Part shown: positions 22,284 to 34,403 of the stretch, one piece after another | Layout of the letters: each line of letters begins with the position of its first letter | How positions within the stretch are numbered: the first letter of the stretch is position 1 | Notes under the pieces: model-generated | Database searches by the model: none | Told to the model about the DNA's origin: nothing | Seen by the model: the letters and a program-made list of their open reading frames with translations, nothing else | Made by a program: the position numbers and the translations under genes | NCBI GenBank assembly: GCA_934045905.1 | Contig: OW203768.1 | Span: forward strand, 35,307,060 to 35,371,059 | DNA: 64,000 bases | Source of the DNA: Leuctra nigra | Taxonomy: Eukaryota; Arthropoda; Insecta; Plecoptera; Leuctridae | Direction of reading: 5' to 3'

Positions 22284-24195
22284 CTAGGAAAACGTTCTGA
22301 GTAACGCGTTGATGAGCGAGCACGGATACGCGCAACACCTCGAACCCGAAATTCTGTCTATCGAAAATGTCCTTAAACGCCAATAATTCTTGAATTTCGT
22401 CAAAGACTAATGTATTAAAATCTACAACAATTCCTAAAATATTGTTCCTAATAACCATGCACAGTTTTATGTTGATCGATTGAACCTTTATGATTGAACG
22501 ATTTCTTGTTAACTTTCAAAAATCACAGGATCTCGTTCAAAAAATATACCTGGGACCACTCATTGAGCGAGCGTAGCGAGCGTCACCACGGTACTCTTAT
22601 GGCACTTTCTCTGTGTGTTTGTTTTTTTTTTTGTTTGTTTGTATTTTTTTTTGTGGTCACAGCCCAGGTCAAACCGCTCAAGCAATCGATCTGAAATTTT
22701 GTACACATACTATCGTACTCTATGCGGTCCCTGGGATCGTTTTTGAACGGGCTCCCGTGATTGGTTCAAATTTTTAAAAAATTATCTTTCGATTGGTTGC
22801 TTCAATCAATTTGAAATTTAGCAAAAACATTGCAACCAACATTGTTCCCAATCATAAAAAGTTTCAGCCAAATCCTCCTATTGGTTCAAATTTAAAACCA
22901 TTTTTCATGTTTTTTTTGACATTTAAACTAGAACCGTATGACCGATCAACTTAAAACTTCGCGTGGTCATTGGTACCAACATTTGAGGTATTTTTGCCAA
23001 TTTTCAGTCTAATCTGTCGTTATTTTCAAAAGTTTTGTCATTTTAAGATCATTTTATTCCATAATCTTGAAAAATGTATACTAAATTGTCATCCCTGCCT
23101 TCTTTAAGCTTCTGTTCCAAGGCAAGGCCTGTAGAGCAGCCAAGCTATCCACAATGTACAGTAAAATGAAAGCATTTTTGAGCTAGCGCATAAAATCGGA
23201 TGCAGTACGAAGGCCAAATCCTCTAATTGGTTTAAGTTTAAATAATGTCTTCTGATTGGTCGACAATAAAAATTTTCACATAAGGTTCAAATTTTGCATG
23301 GTGATTAAAACCAACTTAATATTAAATTTTACATATTGTAAGCCTAATCAGTCAAGTATTAATTGTAATTTTACGAGTTTAGTTTGGGATGTCACAAGAG
23401 ATTTCTGGAGAAGGTATGATAGGTAAGACTTCACGACACAATGGATCTGTTATTCATCCAGAGTATTATGGAAATTGAAAAATTGCAGAGAAAATCTTCT
23501 TGTGCCGTGTCGTGCATCGTTACTATGGGGATGTTGCATGTTCTGTGCTCGCTCATCAACGCGTTACACTGAGCGTTTTCCTAGTAAGATAATATAAGTG
23601 TGTGAACACAATATTAGATCGATCTGTTGAACGGTCATATCAGTTTCATACGTTTGAAAGTTTCTGCTCTAACTACCTTGGAACTGAAGATTCGAAGTAA
23701 CCGTGAAATATGAAATTCGAGAAATTTGACAGCCAACACGTAAAATGTCCGTAAACTGTCAATAACTTTAGAATTTAAACACAGATTAGTCTAAAAATTG
23801 ACAAAAATACAGATAATGTTGGTCCCAATGACAATGCAAAGTTTTAAGTTGATCGGTCAAACGGTTCTAGTTTAAATTTAAAAAATCACATGAAACATTT
23901 TTTTAAATTTTAACCAATGGGAGGATTTGGCTGAAACTTTGTAAGATTGGGGACATTGTTGGTCATAATGACTTATCAAAAATTCAAATTGATCGAACCA
24001 ACCAATCAAAAGATTTTTTTTTAAATTTGAACCAATCAGTGGATTTCATAAATGGTCCGTACATGTGTGCAAAATTTCAGCTCGATCGAAGAAAAACTCT
24101 GACCATGTATATCGTCAGGTAGCAAAAAACATACAAAAAAAAACAGAGGTCCGTGCCCAATGAGCTAAAAGGAGACGCTCGCTTCGCTCGCTCAA
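22284..24195 (-). mobile_element. Family B element B3, interrupted by B4
   Basis: The minus-strand 3' end is at 22284 (CTAGGAAAACG on the plus strand), followed by the B hairpin and GATGAGCGAGCACGG. The element is split after CCACTCA (22562) and resumes at 23585 with TAAGATAATATAAGTGTG. Its 5' end is GCTCGCTTCGCTCGCTCAA at 24195. It contains the recurring degenerate boxes (GATCGGTCAAACGG, TTTTAAGTTGATCG). No coding sequence. Confidence 0.75.
22563..23584 (+). mobile_element. Family B element B4, nested inside B3 in opposite orientation
   Basis: Starts TTGAGCGAGCGTAGCGAGCG and ends AACGCGTTACACTGAGCGTT then TTCCTAG, followed by T. The host B3 reads CCACTCA on the left and T on the right, consistent with insertion between A and T without duplication. 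The internal sequence is a series of degenerate boxes such as AATCGATCTGAAATTTTG. Confidence 0.75.
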
Positions 24196-25495
24196 TCATT
24201 ACACAAATACACATCACACAGTACACAGTATCATTTTACACCATAAACGCATTACAAAATTACACATTACATTTACTGTTTACACTATATCATAATACAA
24301 AATACACTTTCACAAAAACACATAACACAAATTGAAGAGAGACGTTATGCTGTGCTCTTTCTTACACATAATTTGCGAACAATGCCAACTTTAAATAACC
24401 GAGCGACATCTTAAATAATTATTACAATATTAAAAACTTTATCAACTGCTTTTGAAATGCATCAGAGTTCATTAAGTAAGATTCAATCTTGAATAAACGA
24501 CGTCATAAAACCAAACCTGTTGCATTCATTCGCCTTCTTATTGGTAAATTTCAGTCGCCATTAGCCTCGCTGCAGAACAGTGCGACGTTAAGCCACAGAC
24601 AAAAAAAAATCTTATTGGTAAACCATCCCCAGTTATTACATCTTGTTTTCCCCCCACTTCCCCCGGCCCGTATAAACACTTTTACTGGCTGTGAAAATGC
24701 GCGCCATAATGGGGAAATTCAATCTCGGCTTCTGCCGTTTAGTGGAAAATTACCTGGCATCTTAAACGAGATCTTGTTGACAGAATTATACTTTAATCAT
24801 ACGAGGCTATAAGGCCATTGCATATCACGTGACTTTATTTCTCTACATCCGATCAAAAGAAATAGTTACCTATGAGTACATACCTTACATCTTTCATGTT
24901 GAATAAACCAAGGTGATTTATGAAGAAAATTCACTGCATACTGGAGCTTATCAATATTTGCAGTCAATATATTTATTTTTGCAGTGGTTTAATAAATAAA
25001 AACAACACAAATATCGTGTATACGTACGCGTGTGAAGACTGTCAAAACTCAGTGCTGTTCGTTTAATCATTACATTCATAATAGTGGATATAATTAATAT
25101 CTAAACATTTCGTTGGAAAGAGGAAGAAAGAGCGCATGTTATACATTCTGACATTGCGTCAGGTTTGTGATGCATATATGCCTTTTTATTAGAGTAATGT
25201 TTGCTGTTCTTGGCTGCTCGTAGAATTTCTTTCAACTTCAGGTCTTGATTTGAGAATATTTAGGTGCAAGGAAGTAAAATCATATAATATGTTATTTTCG
25301 CAGTTCTTTTCTGCGTATTTTTAGTTCCAACAGATGTGTCCTAACTTATCTGATGAGTGAGAAGTCTTTGCTAAACTGAACCCTTCCAATAGAAAATGTG
25401 CAGCTTTTTGGTTAAAAAGTCACGTGATATACAGCCACCTTAATTATGTAACACATGTTTCTTTATATCGTCCATTATAATATTTATACCCATAA
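24196..25495. other. Non-coding stretch, nothing recognised
   Basis: AT-rich DNA with words such as ACACATTACA repeated loosely at 24200-24330. No mobile-element terminus or coding signal is visible. Confidence 0.5.
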
Positions 25496-26799
25496 AAAAC
25501 ACTCAGTGTAAAAATACCACCCAAGTCTCTTACTCTAAAAAAAACAGAAGAAATCTAAAAATTCAGCACTGAAAAGTAGTGATATCAAAAAAATTGCCAA
25601 GTCAAAACTATTCAAAAAATGCTTGGTGCATCGTACATAAATAGTATAGAAGTAGGCTGGAAATCAAATATACTCATATATACATAAAATATATCTATAA
25701 TCCTCTAAAAAAACGATGCGCCAAGTATTTTTTGAATAGTTTTGACTTGGCCATTTTTTTGATATCACTACTTTTCAGTGCTGAATTTTTAGATTTCTTC
25801 TTTTTTTTTAGAGTAAGAGACTTGGGTGGTATTTTTACACCGAGTGTTTTTTATGGGAATATCACTCTTTTTTCAGTTCATTCTTACAACTTGTAACATT
25901 ATATTGTGGCACTAACGACTATAATTCATTTAAAAAATATGCCTTTGTGACTTGGTTGCTAAGAAGTTGTGCTTGTTACTGTGTATATGCTAAATATTAT
26001 GCTATGAAGTATAGCGAAAGTTTCGTTCCAATCGGTCCAGCCGTTCTCGAGTTATGGCATCACTTCCGGTTTTAAAAATGGCGGTTGACATCACTACCAC
26101 CTAAAATTTGTATCTATAAATGTTATGTAACATTATGAGCCTTCTGAATATGTAGTTATTGTTATTAGAGATGATTTTAGTCAGATTTGGCATTTTTATG
26201 ACGTCATTTCCGGTTTTGGTAATAGTACATTTCAATTTCGACTATTGATATTTTATAAAGAAGACCGTCCGAATCGTTTGGCGCACGTTTCGTATCGATC
26301 GATCAATCCATTTTTGAGATATGACGTCACTTCCGGTTTCAAATGGCGGCACAAAAAATGTGTAAGGGCAAGGTATCATCAGACGCCAAAAGTGCACATG
26401 TGGTTAAATTTTCAGATCTATCGGTTCAGCCGTTTAGGCTGTGGCGGTGACAGCAACGTTTCCTGATATCTGAATCATCATCATCATCATCATCATATCA
26501 GATAGCTTTTAAAAGGGGTGTAATTTCACTGTTTTCACGGCCCTCTAGCTCGCAAATGACATAACATGTTGTTCACAAATTTGGTATAGGGGGTGGGGTG
26601 GGCCATAGCTCGAAATTAAGATATTTCGCAACAATGTGAGATTTCCCAATTTTGAGATCCAGTAGGCCGAAAATGCCATGTTGTTGCTTACAGTAAAAGT
26701 GTTTGGTCTGCTTCTTAGTTTATTAGGTAGTAACGGTATGTTGAGTGACTGTGAGTGTACGGTACGACTTGGCTGGGTGGAGCGACCGCTCCACTAGAT
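25496..26799 (+). mobile_element. Family A composite element, copy A3
   Basis: The short-spacer hairpin head (25496-25858) is followed by a body with two full modules and a tail with (ATC)n at 26475-26498. It ends GAGCGACCGCTCCAC then TAGAT. It is the shortest full-length copy (about 1.3 kb) because the tandem body has fewer modules. Confidence 0.8.
26054..26350 (+). promoter_or_regulatory. CRE-ETS-YY1-like modules in A3 (2 modules)
   Basis: Modules at 26054-26083 (TGGCATCA variant, then CTTCCGGTTT and AAAATGGCGG) and 26322-26350 (perfect TGACGTCA, CTTCCGGTTT, AAATGGCGGC). A partial module with TGACGTCATTTCCGG lies at about 26199. Confidence 0.55.
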
Positions 26800-26867
26800 A
26801 GAGAATGCGTTGTCCTGGTTTGGTGTTTCTGGACATAATAGCTTCTCATCTGTTCTTTATAGCCCAG

Positions 26868-27681
26868 GGCCCTCATTCACGTACATTGTCCTTATCCTTG
26901 CCTACCCCGGGGTAGCCTACCACATGCTTACCACCTCGGGGTAGCGAATGACACATTCGTATTCACGAAGCAGTGGTATCTTGGTGGTAAGTCACTGCCT
27001 ACTTGAAATTTGTATAGTGCAAATAGAACGTAAGTTTTAAGTAGGCCGCGCTTTTCTTCACCAATCAGATTCGAATATCATTTTCCGCGCGCGTGCATTT
27101 GTCTTTATTAAAAATAGTGACAGTTCAATTCCAAACGATAAACTACACAAATACGGAACGAAATGTGTCAGTTCAAAAAAATCTGGTGTAACAAAAGTTT
27201 TCTACGGTGAATTCAGTGCTAACTTAACTCTGCAACATAAAAATATGAAGTTTATTACTTATATCTAGTGTTTAAGAAAATGTTTTGGAGGTTATATGGT
27301 CCATGGATTGACTTACTAGAACCAATAATACTATCCGATATTGTGTGGAATGACTTAATAAACTGGAACTAACATAGAAAACGTAAGTAAAAGACAAATT
27401 AGTTACAATAAACACACAATACAGCTGATCAGATGACGACGCGAAGGAATTACTTCAAACAGTTGTTTTGACAGTCATGTCAAGTTAAAAATGGCAGCCA
27501 ATAAGTTACCACCAACTTCAAACTTGGTTACCACGGCTTACCCCTGCCTCGAGGTAGGGGTAGACTCTACCCCGGGGTAAGACATGATAACTTCTTCGTG
27601 AATACCGATACCACTGCCACCCGGTCTACCACGCCTTACCACTCGCTATCATGGCTTACCCCATGTACGTGAATGAGGGCC
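26868..27681. mobile_element. 814-bp TIR element, non-autonomous
   Basis: Ends are inverted repeats GGGCCCTCATTCACGTACA/TGTACGTGAATGAGGGCCC. The subterminal sequences (CTACCCCGGGGTAG; GTAGACTCTACCCCGGGG) are also rich in inverted CCCCGGGG and GGTAAG words. No coding frame. The superfamily is not determined; hAT-like CAGGG and Harbinger-like GGGCC readings are both possible. Confidence 0.8.
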
Positions 27682-27715
27682 CAGGAGTTTTAGTCGAAAT
27701 TTAGACCAAACCTAC

Positions 27716-28345
27716 AAATAAATAAAGTAAATCTGAAAATTGGCAAATATGTCCTATTTGATGTCCCGAATAACATACTTAAAATCCCCAACTTTCCTCT
27801 GCCGGCGTCATCGATTTTTTGGTGCAAGAAAGGCGGAAGTCACATAAATCACTAAAATACACACAATTTCCACAAATTTGCACGGATTTCGACCAGGTTG
27901 GTTTTAAAATGATCCTATAAAAACATGTTGGACCATGTTTAATGGTATTAGTGCATTTAGTAAAGTGTTGTTGGCAGTAAGCGTGGCCTAAGGGCCCTCA
28001 AAATGCAAATAAATTAGAAAAGTGTTTTATTCGTCCACTTTGGACGCGATGAATAAATTCAAATAATTGGTACACACGTCCTACTGCATGTCTGAAATAA
28101 CATATTCAAATTCCCCTACTCTTCTCTGCCAGCATCATCGATTTTATGGTGCAAGAAGGGCGCAAGTCACATAAAATACTTACAAACCGTAAAGAACACA
28201 TAAAAAAAGTAAAAAAATAATAAAGTAAATCTGAAAATTTGCAAATATGTTCTATTTGATGTCCCGAATAACATACATAAATTCCCCTACTATCCTCTGC
28301 CGGCGTCATCGATTTTTTGGTGCATGAAGGGCGTAAGTCACACGA
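27716..28345 (+). repeat. Three degenerate tandem copies of a ~130-bp unit
   Basis: Units at about 27716-27850, 28040-28165 and 28210-28345 share TGATGTCCCGAATAACATA and GCGTCATCGATTTTTTGGTG with substitutions. There is no protein-like frame. The stretch 28346-28988 that follows holds part of dispersed repeat D (28675-28865) and nothing else recognised. Confidence 0.65.
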
Positions 28346-28988
28346 ATCCCCGCCTTAAAGAACACATTTTGGTTCACACCAAACCTTAAAGAACACACCT
28401 TGGAAAACGCCTTGATTACCGAAAATGTGTAATGATAATGACGTCAATAATTAAGTATAAATTCGCCTTCATAAATGTTTTGGAGGGTGGGAAATGTACA
28501 CATTAATAATGCAATGGAATATAATATCTAAACAACTCGATTTATACAATTTAAAGAAATGCATTTGAAAAGTGAAAGTTCTATGCTTAAGCTTTGACAG
28601 GACAGCCCATATTTATATATTAAATAGTATGGTATCGATATTTCATACAAACCGAAAACATTCTGTAACTCAATTGCCATTTTCAATTTTCAATTGCCAT
28701 TTGACAGATGTCAACAATAGAGTTATATTGAAGTATTCTTTAACAAAATGACTATGTCACCATCTACAAATATGATTGAATGAAGATCACTGGATTTGAT
28801 CTCCCCTCAAGAGTTATTGAAATGTTGTACTTCCGTCCTTCTTCTTCTTCTGAGGTGCAGAATTTAAAAGCTCATACAAATCACACCTCCAACTCATTTT
28901 CTCAATAATTGGACTTTGTGCTGTTTTTCCTCCGCACTTTCAATTGTGAACCCAAATGTATCTACTATTGTGTATTTTGTTGGTTGAT

Positions 28989-31900
28989 TGCGTTATGATC
29001 TGATGCTTTGCGATCTCGCAATATGTTCTGAGAGACAATGAAACTAGCCTGATCTGATGCTTTGCGATCTCGCAATATGTTCTGAGAGACAATGAAACGA
29101 GCCTGATCTGATGCTCTGCGATCTCGCAATATGTTCTGAGAGTTGCGTTATGATCTGATGCTTTGCGATCTCGCAATATGTTCTGAGAGACAATGAAACG
29201 AGCCTGATCTGATGCTTTGCGATCTCGCAATATGTTCTGAGACACAATGAAACGAGCCTGATCTGATGCTTTGCGATCTCGCAATATGTTCTGAGACACA
29301 ATGAAACTAGCCTGATCTGATGCTTTGCGATCTCGCAATATGTTCTGAGACACAATGAAACTAGCCTGATCTGATGCTTTGCGATCTCGCAATATGTTCT
29401 GAAACACAATGAAACTAGCCTGATCTGATGCTTTGCGATCTCGCAATATGTTCTGAGACACAATGAAACGAGCCTGATCTGATGCTTTGCGATCTCGCAA
29501 TATGTTCTGAGACACAATGAAACGAGCCTGATCTGATGCTTTGCGATCTCGCAATATGTTCTGAGACACAATGAAACGAGCCTGATCTGATGCTTCGCGA
29601 TCTCGCAATATGTTCTGAGAGACAATGAAACTAGCCTGATATGATGCTTTGCGATCTCGCAATATGTTCTGAGACACAATGAAACTAGCCTGATCTGATG
29701 CTTTGCGATCTCGCAATATGTTCTGAGACACAATGAAACGAGCCTGATCTGATGCTTTGCGATCTCGCAATATGTTCTGAGACACAATGAAACGAGCCTG
29801 ATCTGATGCTTTGCGATCTCGCAATATGTTCTGAGACACAATGAAACGAGCCTGATCTGATGCTTTGCGATCTCGCAATATGTTCTGAGAGACAATGAAA
29901 CGAGCCTGATCTGATGCTTTGCGATCTCGCAATATGTTCTGAGACACAATGAAACGAGCCTGATCTGATGCTTTGCGATCTCGCAATATGTTCTGAGACA
30001 CAATGAAACGAGCCTGATCTGATGCTTTGCGATCTCGCAATATGTTCTGAGACACAATGAAACGAGCCTGATCTGATGCTTTGCGATCTCGCAATATGTT
30101 CTGACACAATGAAACGAGCCTGATATGATGCTTGGCGATCTCGCAATATGTTCTGAGACACAATGAAACGAGCCTGATCTGATGCTTTGCGATCTCGCAA
30201 TAGGTTCTGAGACACAATGAAACTAGCCTGATCTGATGCTTTGCGATCTCGCAATATGTTCTGAGACACAATGAAACGAGCCTGATCTGATGCTTTGCGA
30301 TCTCGCAATATGTTCTGAGATACAATGAAACGAGCCTGATCTGATGCTTTGTGATCTCGCAATATGTTCTGAGAGACAATGAAACGAGCCTGATCTGATG
30401 CTTTGCGATCTCGCAATATGTTTTGAGACAATAAAACGAGCCTAATCTGATGCTTTGCGATCTCGCAATATGTTCTGAGAGGCAATGAAACGAGCCTGAT
30501 CTGATGCTCTGCGATCTCGCAATATGTTCTGAAACACAATGAAACTAGCCTGATCTGATGCTTTGCGATCTCGCAATATGTTCTGAGAGTTGCGTTATGA
30601 TCTGATGCTTTGCGATCTCGCAATATGTTCTGAGAGACAATGAAACGAGCCTGATCTGATGCTTTGCGATCTCGCAATATGTTCTGAGAGACAATGAAAC
30701 GAGCCTGATCTGATGCTTTGCGATCTCGCAATATGTTCTGAGAGACAATGAAACGAGCCTGATCTGATGCTTTGCGATCTCGCAATATGTTCTGAGAGAC
30801 AATGAAACTAGCCTGATCTGATGCTTTGCGATCTCGCAATATGTTCTGAGACACAATGAAACGAGCCTGATCTGATGCTTTGCGATCTCGCAATATGTTC
30901 TGAGAGACAATGAAACGAGCCTGATCTGATGCTTTGCGATCTCGCAATATGTTCTGAGACACAATGAAACTAGCCTGATCTGATGCTTTGCGATCTCGCA
31001 ATATGTTCTGAGACACAATGAAACGAGCCTGATCTGATGCTTTGCGATCTCGCAATATGTTCTGAGACACAATGAAACGAGCCTGATCTGATGCTTTGTG
31101 ATCTCGCAATATGTTCTGAGACAATGAAACGAGCCTGATCTGATGCTTTGCGATCTCGCAATATGTTCTGAGACACAATGAAACGAGCCTGATCTGATGC
31201 TTTGCGATCTCGCAATATGTTCTGAGACACAATGAAACGAGCCTGATCTGATGCTTTGCGATCTCGCAATATGTTCTGAGACACAATGAAACGAGCCTGA
31301 TCTGATGCTTTGCGATCTCGCAATATGTTCTGAGACACAATGAAACGAGCCTGATCTGATGCTTTGCGATCTCGCAATATGTTCTGAAAGACAATGAAAC
31401 GAGCCTGATCTGATGCTTTGCGATCTCGCAATATGTTCTGAGAGACAATGAAACGAGCCTGATCTGATGCTTTTCGATCTCGCAATATGTTCTGAGACAC
31501 AATGAAACGAGCCTGATCTGATGCTTTGCGATCTCGCAATATGTTCTGAGACACAATGAAACGAGCCTGATCTGATGCTTTGCGATCTCGCAATATGTTC
31601 TGAGACACAATGAAACGAGCCTGATCTGATGCTTTGTGATCTCGCAATATGTTCTGAGACAATGAAACGAGCCTGATCTGATGCTTTGCGATCTCGCAAT
31701 ATGTTCTGAGACACAATGAAACGAGCCTGATCTGATGCTTTGCGATCTCGCAATATGTTCTGAGAGACAATGAAACGAGCCTGATCTGATGCTTTGCGAT
31801 CTCGCAATATGTTCTGAGACAATGAAACGAGCCTGATCTGATGCTTTGCGATCTCGCAATATGTTCTGAGAGACAATGAAACGAGCCTGATCTGATGCTT

Positions 31901-32409
31901 TGCGATCTCGCAATATGTTCTGAGACACAATGAAACGAGCCTGATCTGATGCTTTGCGATCTCGCAATATGTTCTGAGAGATGATCTGATGCTTTGCGAT
32001 CTCGCAATATGTTCTGAGACACAATGAAACTAGCCTGATCTGATGCTTTGCGATCTCGCAATATGTTCTGAGACACAATGAAACGAGCCTGATCTGATGC
32101 TTTGTGATCTCGCAATATGTTCTGAGACAATGAAACGAGCCTGATCTGATGCTTTGCTATCTCGCAATATGTTCTGAGACACAATGAAACGAGCCTGATC
32201 TGATGCTTTGCGATCTCGCAATATGTTCTGAGAGAAAATGAAACGAGCCTGATCTGATGCTTTGCGATCTCGCAATATGTTCTGAGACAATGAAACGAGC
32301 CTGATCTGATGCTTTGCGATCTCGCAATATGTTCTGAGACACAATGAAACGAGCCTGATATGATGCTTTGCGATCTCGCAATATGTTCTGAGAGACAATG
32401 AAACGAGCC
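28989..32409. repeat. 54-bp satellite array, about 63 copies
   Basis: The unit contains GCCTGATCTGATGC, then TTTGCGATCTCGCAATATG, then TTCTGAGACACAATGAAAC. TTGCGA and TCGCAA form a dyad around a 2-nt centre. Variants include 52-bp units, a TTTGTG variant (31095, 31633, 32101) and a truncated unit beginning GAGTTGCGTTATG (near 28989, 29140 and 30588). All three minus-strand frames stay open over long stretches because 54 is a multiple of three and the unit has no stop in those frames. I do not annotate them as genes. Confidence 0.97.
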
Positions 32410-33243
32410 GATGTTCAGAGTCTACACTCCTCTCTTCGGCACGTGTGTTATCCTGTTAAAGAAAATTGAATCAAGAAATTGGTTTTTCTTCAGACCGCGA
32501 AGTAAAGAATACAGAGTTGATTGAGGGCCTTTTTAAGGACTGTTATTATTCGTCAGAAAAACATTGCTCAGGTGTACGAATCGGGTTACACAATTCAAAA
32601 GAAATGTTGGAAGAGAATACAAATGCTCCATTTCTTGAAGTTTTTGTGCATTTGAACAGAGCTTGCCAACATTTTCTTAGATGCTATAAATCTCAGACTT
32701 AAGAAATGGATCCCATTTATGTGGATTCTCCTCTGCTCAAAATGAAACATGTTGAAAACTATATTGAAGAATCTTGTAGGTACTTCATAAACGTCTTCAC
32801 GCACAGTTCTGTACCTCAGAAGTAGAAGGCCGAATGTCCACTTTCTCAATTTTGCGCTGCACACTTTTGGAATGATATAATCAAGCTCTGTCAATTGCCA
32901 TTTGACTGCTGCCAACAAATACAATCATATTAATGTATTTTCTTACTTACACAATAACTCATGCCTATATATATTTTTATTTAAAACTCTGCCAACAACA
33001 ATTGTTGGTTGCCAACAAAGACACAGAATAATACACAACATAAACGAAAAGATAACTAAATTAACAAAATCATGAGAAGTGACTAAAATTAGGTACTAAA
33101 CATTTGAACTATGAAATTAATGATATAAAATGGTTTTTCAAAATAATAACTGATCTCCTAATTACATCTATAACTATATTATTTAACAAAGTCTTATGCA
33201 ACTTGTGCTTCACTACAAATGTTTTCAAAAATCCAGGAATTGT
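32410..33243. other. Intergenic stretch with dispersed repeat D copy 2
   Basis: Positions 32808-32965 match repeat D at 14513 (TGGAATGATATAATCAAGC, TCAATTGCCATTTGACTG). The small frames at 32466-32702 (+) and 32595-32924 (-) have no recognisable motif. The rest is AT-rich. Confidence 0.5.
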
Positions 33244-33783
33244 TCATCGTGACCCAACCATTAGTCCTACGATGGCGACATGAAGCAAACTATACATTCT
33301 TGAGTATTCCCCTATAGTTGGTTCATAATACTTCCGTTTTTCTTCATCAACTTCTTCAGGTTGATTTTTATGTGATTCGAACCTAATGGTTGGGTCGATT
33401 ATTAAGCCGTGTTTCTTTAGATTGTCGATTACAATAATGTCAATGCGTTTAGACCCTCCAAAGCACGTAACTTCTTCATAGACGTCGAATTTGTTCTTTT
33501 CTCTAAACGCATTGGCAATCATTGTTCGGACGGAATTATGTCTCGCGGTTTGTAGAAGTTCTCCGTGCTGGCAGAAGTTCAGGACGTGTCCAAGGGTTTC
33601 TATCTCAGTGCAATGGCTGCACTGGTTTATACCGCCCTGACTTCTCCCGTGTAACACTCGAACTGGGGCTACATTTGCAGTCATTTTAATTGCATCTCTC
33701 CTTTTTGAGCTCACCTCAAGAATCATTGAAATGGACTTCCGCCCTTCTACATCTGAGGTACAGAGTTTAAGACTATAATACAC
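33244..33783 (-). pseudogene. C-terminal fragment of a restriction-like-endonuclease non-LTR retrotransposon
   Basis: The 179-residue frame has a zinc knuckle CSHCTEIETLGHVLNFC (C-x2-C-x7-H-x4-C), then RHN, then RIDIIVIDNLKKHGLIIDP followed by TIRFE and a K..Y..P end. This is the knuckle plus PD-(D/E)XK-like endonuclease layout found at the C-terminus of R2/NeSL/Hero-type elements. The usual lysine- or arginine-proline before the first acidic residue is replaced (R-I-D). The reverse transcriptase is absent, so it is a dead fragment. It is unlike the intact Dong-like copy at 45558. Confidence 0.7.
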
Positions 33784-33820
33784 TCTATTCGGTTGATGTT
33801 TTATTTTGATGTCTCTACTT

Positions 33821-33911
33821 TTTAAAAACCACTCAACTCTTGGAAACTGGTATTATACAATTTAAAAACACGTGTAATACCATGTTTCCAAGAGTTTAGT
33901 GGCTTTTAAAA
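33821..33911. mobile_element. Short hairpin MITE
   Basis: Imperfect arms AACTCTTGGAAAC/GTTTCCAAGAGTT and CCACT/AGTGG surround a short AT-rich loop, with TTTAAAA at both ends. Probably a tiny foldback element; no second copy was noticed. Confidence 0.65.
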
Positions 33912-34403
33912 CGTATTTCGGTAGGTATATAATCTCTTCTTTGTTATAATAACTGCCTTTACTTTTGTTATGAGAATACTCTTGATGTTTAAATGTTTAC
34001 GGATGGTTGGAAACAAGAAAATACTTTTTTTGCATGTTTTACATTACTCTGTTCTGTTCTGCTAAATATTAAACAGTTGAAGACCGTCTCTAACAACCAA
34101 GCTGTCATATTCCTTGAACAACTGCGTTCGAGTCGACAGGACTCACAGAAAATTTCGATTCCGATGAAAAAAAAATCTAGAAATGCATGAAAATGCATTA
34201 GCTCTGGGTTGTACGTGACATTTGTGACATTTAATCGTGTGTTGCATGTTGCATATACTGCTGTGAAGTAAGTTATTTTAATTGAAATATTGAAAACCAC
34301 AAAAAAACATAAAAAGGCGGCCCCTACTTTTTTCTTCAACGATTTGACCGATTGTTTTCAAAATTTAACAGCATGAGATAAAGAGTAAATCTGTGTCTCT
34401 ATA

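Noticed and set aside
28940..32398. Long minus-strand open frames (up to 797 codons) with an 18-residue repeat
   Set aside because: They come entirely from the 54-bp satellite; all three frames are open, and no start, promoter or non-repeat domain supports a gene.
28989..32409. CRISPR-like array
   Set aside because: Units are contiguous with no unique spacers, and the DNA is eukaryotic.
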